Positions 18,155 through 28,010 of a stretch of 64,000 nucleotides of DNA are shown here, piece after piece; the first letter of the stretch is position 1; each line of letters starts with the position of its first letter. The notes beneath the pieces are model-generated. The model did no database searches. It was not told the origin of the DNA and saw only the letters and a list, made by a program, of their open reading frames with translations. The translations under genes and the position numbers were made by a program. The DNA comes from Gammaproteobacteria bacterium. GTDB taxonomy: Bacteria > Pseudomonadota > Gammaproteobacteria > Ga0077536. The stretch spans positions 310,001-374,000 of the forward strand of contig JAJFJQ010000073.1 of the NCBI GenBank assembly GCA_021773835.1. Reading direction: 5' to 3'.

Positions 18155-18752
18155 AAAAGCCAATCGAATTCAATTGCCGTCGCGTTGCCCCTGGGTTGAC
18201 GTTACTAAACCAGGTTACCCCGAATACCACGACGAACAATGGGGTGTGCCGGTCTATGATGACCGTACGCTGTTTGAGTTCATCACGCTCGAAGCTGCCC
18301 AGGCGGGTCTGAGCTGGTATACGGTGCTGCGTAAACGTGACAATTATCGGCGCGCCTTTGCCGGCTTTGACGTTGAAAAAGTCGCTCGCTTTAATGCCCG
18401 CAGCGTTGCGCGTCTGATGAACGATCGAGGCATCATCCGCAATCGATTAAAGATCGAAGCCGCAATTTCAAACGCGCGTCAGTTCATTAAAATTCAATCG
18501 GAATTCGGATCGTTTTCCGATTACTTTTGGCGTTTCGTCGACGGCAAACCAATTGTAAACCGGCTACGCAAATTGTCAGAATACCAAGCAACCACCCCAC
18601 AGTCCGATGCTGCGGCAAAAGACTTGAAGGGCCGTGGGTTTAAGTTTCTAGGCTCGACGATAATCTATGCGCACATGCAAGCCACAGGTCTGGTAAATGA
18701 CCATTCACTTGATTGCTTTCGCCGACAGGAAATTATTAAGGATTACGCCTAA
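18144..18752 (+). CDS. tag: DNA-3-methyladenine glycosylase I
   Basis: Base-excision repair enzyme that removes 3-methyladenine from alkylated DNA. About 190-202 residues depending on the start. The Tag pattern is clear: RCPWV...YPEYHDEQWGVPVYDDRTLFEF, then EAAQAGLSWYTVLRKRDNYRRAF with the base-binding Glu and Trp. The zinc ligands are visible as an N-terminal Cys and His plus a C-terminal H-x3-C (NDHSLDCF). There is no ATG in a sensible place: TTG at 18144 (overlapping the thiolase stop) or TTG at 18174 are the candidates, and the choice is uncertain. Confidence 0.9.
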   Translation: MASRKANRIQLPSRCPWVDVTKPGYPEYHDEQWGVPVYDDRTLFEFITLEAAQAGLSWYTVLRKRDNYRRAFAGFDVEKVARFNARSVARLMNDRGIIRNRLKIEAAISNARQFIKIQSEFGSFSDYFWRFVDGKPIVNRLRKLSEYQATTPQSDAAAKDLKGRGFKFLGSTIIYAHMQATGLVNDHSLDCFRRQEIIKDYA

Positions 18753-18824
18753 GATTTTCTGACGATGTGTCACGCACTAGCCCCAGCAGTGGTGAATGGG
18801 GACGCGTACGGAGTCGCAATAAAA

Positions 18825-18851
18825 AAAACGGCGCTCGATGAGCGCCGTTTT
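18825..18851. terminator. Bidirectional Rho-independent terminator
   Basis: A 12-base perfect stem (AAAACGGCGCTC / GAGCGCCGTTTT) closes a GAT loop, with A-runs on the left and T-rich sequence on the right. It lies between the convergent tag gene (ends 18752) and the YCF48-like gene (ends 18875) and would work on both strands. Confidence 0.88.
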
Positions 18852-18874
18852 CGTTCGTCTTTGGTGTCTATAGC

Positions 18875-20113
18875 TTATTCGACGTCGACAGGAACTCGTG
18901 TCCATATGCCGTCTTTGAAGCTAATTGCAGTCGAGCGGCCGCCTAGCATCAACACGGACCCGTCGCCGAGCGGCACCGGGTTTTTTAACCACGATAGGAG
19001 TTTCAAACGGGTGCGATCCGCGAGCGTCCATTCACTGCCATCGAACTTACCAATCAAACCAACCGCGCCGGCGATTAAAGGGTCGCCGTTATCAAGTAAG
19101 GTGATGCCGAAGATGCCTTCGTTACCTGGCCGTGGTTGGACACTCCAACTGGCACCGCCGTCATGACTGATTGAGCTGACCCCAGCCGCCCCGGTAAGGA
19201 TGATCCTATTCCCGTCCTGTACGCCAGCAAGCCAGTAAGCCGTTTCCGGCTCGTGGTCGACCAGGTGGGTATCGCGCCGGATCCAGGTCTCGCCACCGTC
19301 AGTGCTCTGTAGTACTAAACCGAATTCGCCGGCAATCAGGACCGAGTCGCCATCGAGTAAGACCACGTTCCATGTCACGTCGCCGGGACGGAACGGAGGA
19401 CCCGGGTTAAATTTGAATTCGATCATCGGCGCCGGTTCCATATCAAACGCGTCGGAATTTTGCAGATAACCTTCTTCGATAAATATTTCATAGTGGTCGT
19501 CGGTTGCAGGTTCGCCGCCTACCGTGGCGTTGAATTTGATGGAGTCGGAGTCGAGGTTCGAGACGCCAAAATACCAGCTTCCGGGATCTCCTCTGTCCCA
19601 CACAATCGGCGGCTGAACGACATCGACGATTTCAATCTCTTCCCAGGTTTTGCCGTCCGCACTCTTGGCGACCATGCCGCGACCACCGACGGCCCACGCC
19701 TTGCCGTCTTTCGCGACAATACTCAGGATCGGTTCTTCGTACTCCGATAGCTTCCCGAGTTCTGTGAGTGTGGTGCCGTTATAGGAGTAGATGGTTCCCG
19801 TCGAACTCCCAATCAAGGCCTCGGTGTCCGAAAAAGCGGCGACCGAGGTAAAGTCCACTTTCGGCGGGTTCGGCAAGCGGTGCAACTTTAATGTTCCGCC
19901 TTCGAGTTTGAGCAACCCGACCATGCCGTAGTGCCCGGCGACGGCGATGCCGTCATGGCCCGGTAGGTTCGCAGCCCCAATAAAGTCAACCTGCTCTACT
20001 AGGCGTGTAACTGGTTGCGCGGCGTCTTCTGCTAACGCCAGCGGCGCAGCTAAGAGGCTTAAGGCCAACATGGTGGCTACGGCAGCGGTGTGTTTCCAAC
20101 GATAGTTCATCAT
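18875..20113 (-). CDS. Exported YCF48-like / BNR-repeat beta-propeller protein
   Basis: About 412 residues with a signal peptide (basic MMNYRWKH, hydrophobic core TMLALSLLAAPLALA, cleavage near ALAEDA). The mature part has repeated Asp-box/BNR motifs such as TDGGETWIRRD, SHDGGASWSVQ and SADGKTWEEIE, as in YCF48-related propellers. In many lipid- and terpenoid-degrading Gammaproteobacteria such a gene sits with MMPL, DUF1302 and DUF1329 genes; here those lie on the opposite strand from 22927. Start: ATG 20111-20113, with a second ATG directly after it. Function is unknown but probably envelope transport. Confidence 0.82.
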   Translation of the reverse strand: MMNYRWKHTAAVATMLALSLLAAPLALAEDAAQPVTRLVEQVDFIGAANLPGHDGIAVAGHYGMVGLLKLEGGTLKLHRLPNPPKVDFTSVAAFSDTEALIGSSTGTIYSYNGTTLTELGKLSEYEEPILSIVAKDGKAWAVGGRGMVAKSADGKTWEEIEIVDVVQPPIVWDRGDPGSWYFGVSNLDSDSIKFNATVGGEPATDDHYEIFIEEGYLQNSDAFDMEPAPMIEFKFNPGPPFRPGDVTWNVVLLDGDSVLIAGEFGLVLQSTDGGETWIRRDTHLVDHEPETAYWLAGVQDGNRIILTGAAGVSSISHDGGASWSVQPRPGNEGIFGITLLDNGDPLIAGAVGLIGKFDGSEWTLADRTRLKLLSWLKNPVPLGDGSVLMLGGRSTAISFKDGIWTRVPVDVE

Positions 20114-20527
20114 GAATGGTCCCGTTTTACATTGCATAGGTTAGGTACGAATTATTGCAAAACTACGGCGGTTCGCGCGGTAGCTCTAACGCTGTTTTGT
20201 TTTCGAGCGATCCTTTGAAATAATTGTCTCAGGCCACGCGTCGGGGAGGGCATGCGCATCCGATGCGCGTAGTGGCTAGATTCTCCCCCTAGGTGCTTCG
20301 AAGCCGGATCGGTCTACGCCGCTGAACCCGCATCGAGGCACTGCCCAGGGGCAAATAGTAAGGTCATTTCAAGGTGAAATCACACCGGAATCTCGCCCGG
20401 TTAACAGCCATTCACAGAAGCTGACCATTACCCCCTTTAATCAGCCGCATAAAATACCAATAAGCGGGCCTGTTATACAAGTCGGAAATGCGCTGTGAGG
20501 ACCCAGGATCACGGTCAAGGCGCATCG
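20114..20527. other. Intergenic region, no gene recognised
   Basis: This 414-base stretch lies between the flavin reductase stop and the YCF48-like start. I see no convincing coding frame and no tRNA-like arm. A short palindrome, GCGCATC-C-GATGCGC, is at 20254-20268; its one-base loop argues against a terminator. The stretch probably holds the promoter of the YCF48-like gene. Confidence 0.4.
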
Positions 20528-21022
20528 CTAGTCGGCAAGACTCGCGTATCCGCCACCATAAAACAGTAAGGGTTTCGCGGTCGAGTCGCTATCTACGGTG
20601 ACAATTTGCACGACCTCACCGACCACAATTTTATGGTCGCCGCCATCGTGGACCGCATTCACTCGGCAGTCGATGCTCATCAACGCACCGCCTAGTTGCG
20701 GTGCGTCCGTCGCGCCTGCGCTGTAGTCGACGCCGTCAAACTTGTTATCCCCTTTTTTGGCAAATCGGTTGGACAGCTCCTGCTGCCCTTCCGCGAGCAC
20801 GTTGATACAGAACGAGCCACTGTTCAGCAACGGTGCAAGCGTATCGGAACCGTTATCGACATTGACGATATACAGGGGCGGGTCCAATGACAGGGAGGTC
20901 ACGGAATTCATCGTAAGCCCGAACGGCTCGCCGTCTGTGTCAACGGTGGTAACAATCGAAACGCCGGTCGCCCAGCGGCCGGAAGCTTTGCGGAAGCCCT
21001 CGGGCGAAATTTTTTGTGTCAT
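20528..21022 (-). CDS. Flavin reductase (FMN reductase-like domain)
   Basis: A 164-residue split-barrel flavin reductase of the HpaC/DIM6 type, which supplies reduced flavin to partner monooxygenases using NAD(P)H. The opening SGRWATGVSIVTTVDTDGEPFGLTMNSVTSLSLDPPL is the family signature, followed by FCINVLAEGQQELSNRFA. It lies 82 bases downstream of the luciferase-like gene on the same strand, so the two probably form a two-component flavin-dependent monooxygenase. Confidence 0.9.
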   Translation of the reverse strand: MTQKISPEGFRKASGRWATGVSIVTTVDTDGEPFGLTMNSVTSLSLDPPLYIVNVDNGSDTLAPLLNSGSFCINVLAEGQQELSNRFAKKGDNKFDGVDYSAGATDAPQLGGALMSIDCRVNAVHDGGDHKIVVGEVVQIVTVDSDSTAKPLLFYGGGYASLAD

Positions 21023-21104
21023 AGCATAGGTGCGCAGTGTTGGGTGGGGCCGAGGGATTTTAACGGCCCCGCGATCTTAAATAAAGTTCATGCTACGGGG
21101 ACTC

Positions 21105-22538
21105 TTAGCTGCTGCGATCCATGAAGTGAACGTTGTCCGCGGGCGTGACCTTAGCGCGGACATCGTCGAAATTGGGAATCGGAAATTCGGACTTGTAGTT
21201 TGGACGTCCGCCGCATAGTCGATAAAGCTCCGGCATACATTCCTCGGCGAAATATTGCATTTGGGCTTCTGTTTCCTCGGTATTAAAGCCGGCGAGCTCA
21301 AACCATGAATGGAACATAAAATCTTCGTAACCAACCTCCTCTTTGAGGTTCATTACTTTCCCGACGATCTCGGACGGGGTTCCGAACAGGGCAATTTCCT
21401 TACGCAGTAGGGTTTCGGGTTCGACCTTCGCCGTCAAATTGGTGAACTCCTCGCCGGCTTCAGCGACCATCGCGGCGAAGCCGAAAGGGCCGTAGTAGTC
21501 CCACTGTACCTCGAGCGCACGTTTGAATCGCTCCAGCTCGCGGTTGCGATCGTGGCCCGGCAAGACGAGATGGATGTAACGGCAGGTTACTATGCCGCGT
21601 CTTTTTTCGGCATCCCAACCGTATTTGAACGCACCTCGATTTAAGCGGTCGGGCCAGCCGCACTTTTCCGCGTGGGTGTAGTACAGGTCAATGTTTTGTT
21701 TCAAACGCGAACTCGGTTCGACAATGAAATAACCGTTCACCCCCTTTTCGGCGCAAAACTTTATCGAGCGGGGGCTTGTCAACGGTTCCCATATTTGTGG
21801 GTATGGCTTTTGTAGCGGTTGCGGGAATACGCTGATTTGTTTCAGGGTGGTTGTCGTGGCCATCACCGGGTTGCCGGCCGAGTACATATCAGGCGGCCCA
21901 ATATCGAGAACCTCATCGACTGCTTGGTTGACTTTGTCCATGCCGAAGTAGGCGATGGTCTGCTTGTGATTCCACTTGGTATAACGTGGCGGTACCGAGA
22001 AGAACTCATCACGATGGCTAAATGATTCCTCGGTCCAACACTTAATCAGCAGATCGAAGGCTTCGGCGAATGCGACTCGATTACGCTCCTGGTCTTGGAT
22101 CGTCGAACCAAACGGTTTCCCAAGGACTTCGCTTTCCCGTGGTTGATAACCGCGGCCAACCCCGACCTCGACCCGGCCGCCGCTCACAACGTCGAGCATC
22201 GCGGCCGTCTCCGCGATACGCACCGGATGATGCCAAGTGATGATGTTTGCGGCCTGCCCAAGCCGGATACGTTGAGTGTTCGCCGCAATCGCCATCTCGC
22301 TTGCCAGCGGGTTTGGACTCATCTCGGCACCTTCGGGCTGGAAGTGGTGCTCGGTTTGAAACCAATAATCGAAGCCCAGCTTGTCTGCTAGGATCCCCTG
22401 GCGAATTTGGTTGACAATGGTGCGCTGGGCACTTCGGTGTACTTCATGTAGCGTCCCATCGTTACACATCACACCAGATGCGGTCCTCACGGGCGGTAAA
22501 TCACTAGCGCCGTTATGGAATACCCCGATTTCAATCAT
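21105..22538 (-). CDS. Luciferase-like (LLM) flavin-dependent monooxygenase, long form
   Basis: TIM-barrel bacterial-luciferase family protein. At 477 residues it is about 100 longer than usual; the extra length is in the middle and C-terminal parts. The family pattern is clear: LGFDYWFQTEHHF, IRLGQAANIITWHHPVRIAETAAMLDVVSGGRVEVGVGRGYQPRE at about residues 91-135. The ATG follows AGGAGA. The flavin reductase directly downstream makes an FMNH2-dependent oxygenase more likely than an F420 enzyme. The substrate is unknown; the neighbouring outer-membrane and MMPL genes suggest a hydrophobic compound. Confidence 0.88.
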   Translation of the reverse strand: MIEIGVFHNGASDLPPVRTASGVMCNDGTLHEVHRSAQRTIVNQIRQGILADKLGFDYWFQTEHHFQPEGAEMSPNPLASEMAIAANTQRIRLGQAANIITWHHPVRIAETAAMLDVVSGGRVEVGVGRGYQPRESEVLGKPFGSTIQDQERNRVAFAEAFDLLIKCWTEESFSHRDEFFSVPPRYTKWNHKQTIAYFGMDKVNQAVDEVLDIGPPDMYSAGNPVMATTTTLKQISVFPQPLQKPYPQIWEPLTSPRSIKFCAEKGVNGYFIVEPSSRLKQNIDLYYTHAEKCGWPDRLNRGAFKYGWDAEKRRGIVTCRYIHLVLPGHDRNRELERFKRALEVQWDYYGPFGFAAMVAEAGEEFTNLTAKVEPETLLRKEIALFGTPSEIVGKVMNLKEEVGYEDFMFHSWFELAGFNTEETEAQMQYFAEECMPELYRLCGGRPNYKSEFPIPNFDDVRAKVTPADNVHFMDRSS

Positions 22539-22926
22539 GAGCTGGTCTCCTATCGGTAGGCGAGCACTGCAAAACGGGGATCCGGTCGAACCATCCTAAA
22601 ATCCAACGGTGTTCCAATCCCGCGTCGGCTTGAGTATACGGCAGTATTTCCGGCATTTTGGACGTGAGTCGATAACCAGGTCCGAGCTGCAGCCCCGCCA
22701 ACTGCCGTACCCGACACCGATTGATGTATCCAAAACGCCGAAATCGAGTGGTGAAAATCCAATTGGTAAAAAAACGACTAAACCGAAAATTCAAGTTCGA
22801 TCCCGGGAATTAGGCTTGTGCGGTCGGCGATAGTAGTGAAATAACAACAAAACAGTTGTTTACGTTTCCTTTACACCGTGGCAGAATGCGCCTCCGTACC
22901 CGAACAATTTTTATAAAAACTCGCGG
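22539..22926. other. Divergent intergenic region, probable promoters
   Basis: This 388-base region lies between the divergent LLM monooxygenase and MMPL genes. Open frames here are short and have no recognisable protein. The last 100 bases before the MMPL start are AT-rich and contain a weak repeat AACAAC...GTTGTT (about 22844-22862). It probably carries the promoters and control sites for both operons; no specific site can be named. Confidence 0.4.
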
Positions 22927-25392
22927 ATGAGGAGTACTACGGACTTGGCTGAAAGCACAGAAGAAGGTTCAAGAACAGGACAACGCATCGCCAATTGGAT
23001 GTTGGATCACCGGGCGGTGACGTTCCTCTTTATCATCGTGCCCACGATCGTGCTCGCCTATGCGCTACCGAACATCGAAGTGTATTCGCGCTTTGCCGAC
23101 CTGTTACCTGCCAAACACGATTACATCAAAAACTACAACCGAATGAAGCAGACCTTCGGTGGTGCAAACGTGGTGACGATGTCGCTTGAGGTGCTCGGTG
23201 AAAACGAGGACCTGTTTACGCTTGAGACGCTCAATAAAGTCAAAATGTTGACCGAAGAGGTCGATAAAATCGGCGGCGTTAATCACTATCAAGTCGCGAG
23301 CATCGCTCATCCAAAAATTCGCCGGATCCGCACAACAGCCGGCGGACTGATAAAATCGGAATCCGTTCTACCCCAAGTGCTCCCGACGGACGCCGCGGGA
23401 CTAAAGAAACTGCGAGAAGAATCGTTCAACAACGATATTGTCTATGGCACCTACATCTCCGCAGATGGCACCTCAGCGCTTATCCTTGCCGGGTTTGACG
23501 AGGAACGTCTTGATTACAACGATATCTTCACTCGCCTACAGACACTGAGACAAGAGGTCGAGGCGGACGGGAAGACGAAGCTTTACATCGCCGGCGAACC
23601 CATGTTGAAAGGCTGGATTTACTACCACGCCGCAGAATTAAAACTCATCTTTACGGTAACACTGGGCATCGTGGGACTCCTCCTGTTTCTACATTTCAGG
23701 TCCGTTGCCGGTGTGCTGATACCGATGATCGGAACCGGCACCGCCGCAATCTGGGGTCTTGGATTGGTCGGCTGGCTCGGCTACAACCTCGACCCGTTGA
23801 TTCTCGTGGTGCCGATCCTGATCTCTGCACGAACCGCAAGCCATTGTGTGCAAATGATGGAGCGCTATCACGACGAAATCCGTAAAGGAAACTCTCGCGA
23901 TGCAGCGGTACGTACCAGTATGGGCGAACTCATCGTGCCGGCATCGATCGCAATTTTCACCGATGCGGCCGGACTACTGGTGCTCGCGGTATCGTCCATC
24001 CCTATCATCGCGAAACTCGGGATCTTCTGCAGCTTTTGGTCGCTCAGCAACCTGATCACGGTGACGATACTGGTGCCGCTGGTGTTGTCCATCCTACCCA
24101 CACCGAAGATAGAGGTGGTAGAAGGCGACCATTACGACCACAAGAACCTGCCGTCCCGTATCATGTCGGCATGGGCCACATTCCTCGTTGGCCCGAAGGC
24201 TTCGCTGCCAGTATTCGGATTTGCCGCAATCATCATCGTGGTCTCGTTGTTCCACGCGAAGGACGCGGTGGTCGGAGAGAATAAACCAGGTTCGCCAATC
24301 CTGTTCCAAGATTCCGATTACAACATCGCGGCTTCTCGCATTGCGGGTAAATTCGCCGGGGCAAATCAGCTCAGTATCTATTTCGAAGCCGAAGAAGCGC
24401 ACAAGATGAAAGACCCAGTCGTGGTCGATGTCATGCAGCGGTTCGGACGCCACATGGCGAGCGTCATCAATTATGGTGGCACCCGCGACATCCCAGACCT
24501 CGTCCGTTCGATCAATCGGCTGTATCACTACGACGATCCGCGTTGGTCGTTGGTGCCGAACACGCAACGCGACGTTGGTAACACCCTCTTTATGTACGAA
24601 GCCGGCGCCGCTATCCCCGGTGTAATCACCGAGTACATGGACCTTGAAGGCCGTGTCGCTAACTTCGTTGTGTTCTTTAAGGACGCGACCGGTGTCACGG
24701 TACATGCCGCAATAGCCGCCGCCGAAGAATTTCTCGAGGCCAATCCGCTAGAGGGCGTCACGCCACAATTCGCCGGCGGCATTATCGGGACCACGGCCGC
24801 CGGCAACCAGGAGGTCGAGCGCTCTGAGCTTATTCAGACGATTTTAATCATGATCGTCGTCATGCTATCGGTCATGTTGACCTACCGCTCCGTTACCGCC
24901 GCCTTGTTGGTGTTCGTGGTGTTGGCCATGGCCGTCCTGATCAATCGCGCGTATATGGCTTTCCGCGATATCGGTCTCAACATCAACACCCTGCCGGTAA
25001 CCGCTGTCGGTATCGGGATCGGCGTCGATTACGCCATCTATATGCTTGACCGCATCAGAGAAGAGGTCCGCCATCGAAATATCAACGATGCGGTACACGA
25101 GGCATTAGCAACAACCGGTGCGGCGGTACTATTTACAGCTGTGACAGTGGTTGCGGGAATCATTTATTGGATACCGGGATCATCGCTCCGGTTTAACAGT
25201 GAGATGGCGATGCTGCTATCGTTGCTGATGATTAGCAACATGATCGGATCGGTCACCTTGCTACCGCTGTTAGTGAAAGTATTTAAACCAAGTTTTGTGA
25301 TGAAGTCCCATCTCGACGACGAGGTCAGCCATGTGGAAGGCCACGACGCAATGGGAGATAGTGCACTTGCACAACAATCGGCTAATAGTTAG
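22927..25392 (+). CDS. MMPL/RND-family transporter
   Basis: An 821-residue inner-membrane transporter of the MMPL (hydrophobe exporter) type. A first helix lies at about residues 36-54, a large periplasmic loop at 55-235, and a helix bundle at about 240-400 (GLLLFLHFRSVAGVLIPMIG; ASIAIFTDAAGLLVLAVSS). The second half repeats this: a helix near 425-440, a loop, then TM8-12 with VTAVGIGIGVDYAIYMLDRI. It lies immediately upstream of DUF1302, an outer-membrane partner family, and the set probably moves a hydrophobic substrate across the envelope. Direction and substrate are not known. Confidence 0.9.
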   Translation: MRSTTDLAESTEEGSRTGQRIANWMLDHRAVTFLFIIVPTIVLAYALPNIEVYSRFADLLPAKHDYIKNYNRMKQTFGGANVVTMSLEVLGENEDLFTLETLNKVKMLTEEVDKIGGVNHYQVASIAHPKIRRIRTTAGGLIKSESVLPQVLPTDAAGLKKLREESFNNDIVYGTYISADGTSALILAGFDEERLDYNDIFTRLQTLRQEVEADGKTKLYIAGEPMLKGWIYYHAAELKLIFTVTLGIVGLLLFLHFRSVAGVLIPMIGTGTAAIWGLGLVGWLGYNLDPLILVVPILISARTASHCVQMMERYHDEIRKGNSRDAAVRTSMGELIVPASIAIFTDAAGLLVLAVSSIPIIAKLGIFCSFWSLSNLITVTILVPLVLSILPTPKIEVVEGDHYDHKNLPSRIMSAWATFLVGPKASLPVFGFAAIIIVVSLFHAKDAVVGENKPGSPILFQDSDYNIAASRIAGKFAGANQLSIYFEAEEAHKMKDPVVVDVMQRFGRHMASVINYGGTRDIPDLVRSINRLYHYDDPRWSLVPNTQRDVGNTLFMYEAGAAIPGVITEYMDLEGRVANFVVFFKDATGVTVHAAIAAAEEFLEANPLEGVTPQFAGGIIGTTAAGNQEVERSELIQTILIMIVVMLSVMLTYRSVTAALLVFVVLAMAVLINRAYMAFRDIGLNINTLPVTAVGIGIGVDYAIYMLDRIREEVRHRNINDAVHEALATTGAAVLFTAVTVVAGIIYWIPGSSLRFNSEMAMLLSLLMISNMIGSVTLLPLLVKVFKPSFVMKSHLDDEVSHVEGHDAMGDSALAQQSANS

Positions 25393-25413
25393 TCGAATTT
25401 TTAGGGGGAAACA

Positions 25414-27771
25414 ATGAGAGATAACCCAATGAGAAGCTCTTTTAACGCGTCGTTTTGGACGCTCGGGGCGCTTGTACTGACCATCGCATTAGCGATGCCG
25501 GCGCACGCGCGTATTTCGGTCCAAGGTCTCGGTGGTGACATTGAAATCGAAGGCTTTTTGTCTTCAGAGGCACGCGCCAACGTTGGTAGTGGTAGGACGT
25601 ACCTAACGCAGTGGATCCAACGCCTCCAAATCGAGGTGAACTTGGGCTACACCGACGTCGGTATGTTCGACGAATTGAGCTTCACGGCAATCATCCGACC
25701 GGAGTTCGACGTCGCTTACTACAACAATCTAGGCGGCGGGTTGAACCGGGATGGCGGTAACGACTCCTACTATTCCACAGGTGCGCTCACGAATAACACG
25801 TATCCTACGGGGGCTGGTGGGTTAAGTTACGCATTTGGCGGCGGACAAGACGTCGATTTCCTATCCACCGGTGGCATAAACCAACTCGTCGCCCACGGAT
25901 TGGAACAACCGGGGTGGTTAGAGAACAATTTCGAAACGATTACGGCGCGAAGCGGTATAAGCGGCCAAAACTGGAGTATCGCAAGTGCGCTCGCCGGCGG
26001 CCCCTCAGCGTTTCCGATGTTTGGTACCACGGGCCAGCAAGAACTGAATTGCAAACGTTGCACAAACCTGGACAATTCACACCTCGAAGTCGCCATGAAC
26101 AACACGGATTCCAGCGGCGAGCTGTATCCGTTCCGCGAACTCTACGCGGACGGTATCATTGGTGACTGGTGGATCCGCCTTGGTAAGCAGCAGATCGTCT
26201 GGGGTAAGACGGATTTCTTCCGGCTCCAGGACGTTTTAAACCCTGTAGATTTCGGACAGCATTTCTTCTTCGATTCGTTCGAGGATATTCGAATCCCGCA
26301 ATGGATGCTATCCGTCCAATGGAAGGGTGGCACGTGGGGTCCGTTAACGGATAACGCCGTTCAGTTCGTCTGGAACTTCGACGAATTCAAGAGCGTCGGC
26401 CTCGGCAATCCGTCAGCGGCGTGGGCGCACCCGTTCTCAAAGATCACGTCCACGTTTGCCGGCTTTAACGAGTATTTCTCGCCCGAGCCATGCATTGGGC
26501 CCGGATATGCACCGCGGGCTGGGCAGTGGGCAACCGGAGCCGGTGGGGCCGGTAGCGTCGCGTCCGTCAATGCTACGCTCGCAGCAAATCCAAATCTACG
26601 TTGCGGTTTCGGTGGTCCAGGAGACTCGCGATCGCCGTCAGGCTTCGGCATACACTCCGGCCTGGCTGGCGGTAACCAGCGACCGGACTGGGATATCGAA
26701 CATACCGAACCGGCAATCCGTTGGGAATTTCGTTTTAAGGCTGTGCGGATGGCATTTACCCATACCTACGGCTGGAACGATATTGCGGCCGTCCGGTTCG
26801 ATGGTATCTACGTCAACGAGTCGGATATTCGTCAAGCGACGGCTAATAATCCAGGGGATACCCGAGGCGGCGTCGCTGGATTTGATACGGGCGCACCAAT
26901 GGGCCAAGACGCACTCGTGTTCGACTTAATGGCACACGCGGATGGCAATTTCGGCCAAATCCCCACGCGTCTTATGAATCCGTATGAAGGCGTATCTGCC
27001 GTCGCTAACGGAGGCGGCCCGTTCGCCGCGCAAGCTGCAGCGGCGATAGCTAGCGGCAATTACGAAACATTCTATCGTGCTGGGTCGCTGGCTGGTGGAC
27101 CGACGTCGCTTCAATACAAGCAATCGCACACCACCGGTATGGCCATCGATTATTTCGAGCCTTGGTCTGGTCTTGTCTTCCGGATCGAATCATCGATTAC
27201 GCTTGATCAAATCGTAACCAACACCACACGAGCCGATTGGATTGACGAAAGCGACGTCATGCAATGGTCGATTGGTCTTGATCGACCAACGTTTATTCCG
27301 TGGTTAAATAAGGACCGTACGTTCTTCCTGTCAATGCAGTTGTTCGATACCTGGTATATCGATCACCAAGGGGATAAGAACTCCGGCTTCTTGGCAGATG
27401 AACACAACTTCATCTGGACGTTCTTCTTCGTCGGTAATTACATGCGTGATACCTTGAAACCAGTCGGGTTTATCGTATGGGAAGAAATGGCCAATTCATG
27501 GACTGCCGGACTAAACCTTGAGTGGTTAATTGACAACCATTGGTCTGTTAAGACCGGTCTTCACACCATATGGGGTGGCGACAATAATTACACCCACTCC
27601 GCGGGTCCTTACACTTCGTTCGGGCAGAACGGTGCGTTACCGCTGGCCGACGGTATTCAGGGCGCTGGCAGGTACCCATACGACAACGGCCCACTCGGCG
27701 CCGCACACGAAGGTATTGGCGCGTTACGTGATAATGACGAGGTGTTCTTACAGCTCAAGTACCAATTCTAA
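25414..27771 (+). CDS. DUF1302 outer-membrane-type protein
   Basis: A 785-residue exported protein with a signal peptide (TLGALVLTIALAMPAHA, cleavage about residue 33) and an aromatic-rich beta-strand pattern ending in Phe (LQLKYQF), typical of outer-membrane beta-barrels. DUF1302 family marks include the strand block GDWWIRLGKQQIVWGKTDFF (about residues 249-268) followed by LQDVLNPVDFGQHFFFD. A strong GGGGGAAAC ribosome site precedes the ATG, and the gene starts 21 bases after the MMPL gene. The family is often near fatty-acid, steroid or terpenoid genes. The role is inferred. Confidence 0.88.
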   Translation: MRDNPMRSSFNASFWTLGALVLTIALAMPAHARISVQGLGGDIEIEGFLSSEARANVGSGRTYLTQWIQRLQIEVNLGYTDVGMFDELSFTAIIRPEFDVAYYNNLGGGLNRDGGNDSYYSTGALTNNTYPTGAGGLSYAFGGGQDVDFLSTGGINQLVAHGLEQPGWLENNFETITARSGISGQNWSIASALAGGPSAFPMFGTTGQQELNCKRCTNLDNSHLEVAMNNTDSSGELYPFRELYADGIIGDWWIRLGKQQIVWGKTDFFRLQDVLNPVDFGQHFFFDSFEDIRIPQWMLSVQWKGGTWGPLTDNAVQFVWNFDEFKSVGLGNPSAAWAHPFSKITSTFAGFNEYFSPEPCIGPGYAPRAGQWATGAGGAGSVASVNATLAANPNLRCGFGGPGDSRSPSGFGIHSGLAGGNQRPDWDIEHTEPAIRWEFRFKAVRMAFTHTYGWNDIAAVRFDGIYVNESDIRQATANNPGDTRGGVAGFDTGAPMGQDALVFDLMAHADGNFGQIPTRLMNPYEGVSAVANGGGPFAAQAAAAIASGNYETFYRAGSLAGGPTSLQYKQSHTTGMAIDYFEPWSGLVFRIESSITLDQIVTNTTRADWIDESDVMQWSIGLDRPTFIPWLNKDRTFFLSMQLFDTWYIDHQGDKNSGFLADEHNFIWTFFFVGNYMRDTLKPVGFIVWEEMANSWTAGLNLEWLIDNHWSVKTGLHTIWGGDNNYTHSAGPYTSFGQNGALPLADGIQGAGRYPYDNGPLGAAHEGIGALRDNDEVFLQLKYQF

Positions 27772-27833
27772 GGTACTATCCCGTGGTAATGCAGCCATTT
27801 AGCCGGCTGCACTACCCCGAACAAGCTATATTC

Positions 27834-27860
27834 ACGGGCCGCATTGCGGCCCGTTTTTAT
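27834..27860 (+). terminator. Rho-independent terminator after the MMPL-DUF1302 operon
   Basis: Stem ACGGGCCGC / GCGGCCCGT with an ATT loop followed by TTTTTA, 62 bases past the DUF1302 stop. It separates the MMPL-DUF1302 unit from the HEAT-repeat gene. Confidence 0.9.
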
Positions 27861-28010
27861 TTTCAGTTATAAAATTATTTCAGCTGGCTCGCTTACCGCT
27901 GTCGGGAATGAGATGCTTAGAACTTCCGGAGTAACGGCATGTCGTAGTAAGAGGTCGAATAAACCGATAAGCGCTGTAATATATTCTTTACCTAAACCGA
28001 GGACTTCAAC

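Noticed and set aside
20254-20268. GC-rich palindrome as a terminator
   Set aside because: The loop would be one base and there is no T-run; it is more likely chance or a protein site.
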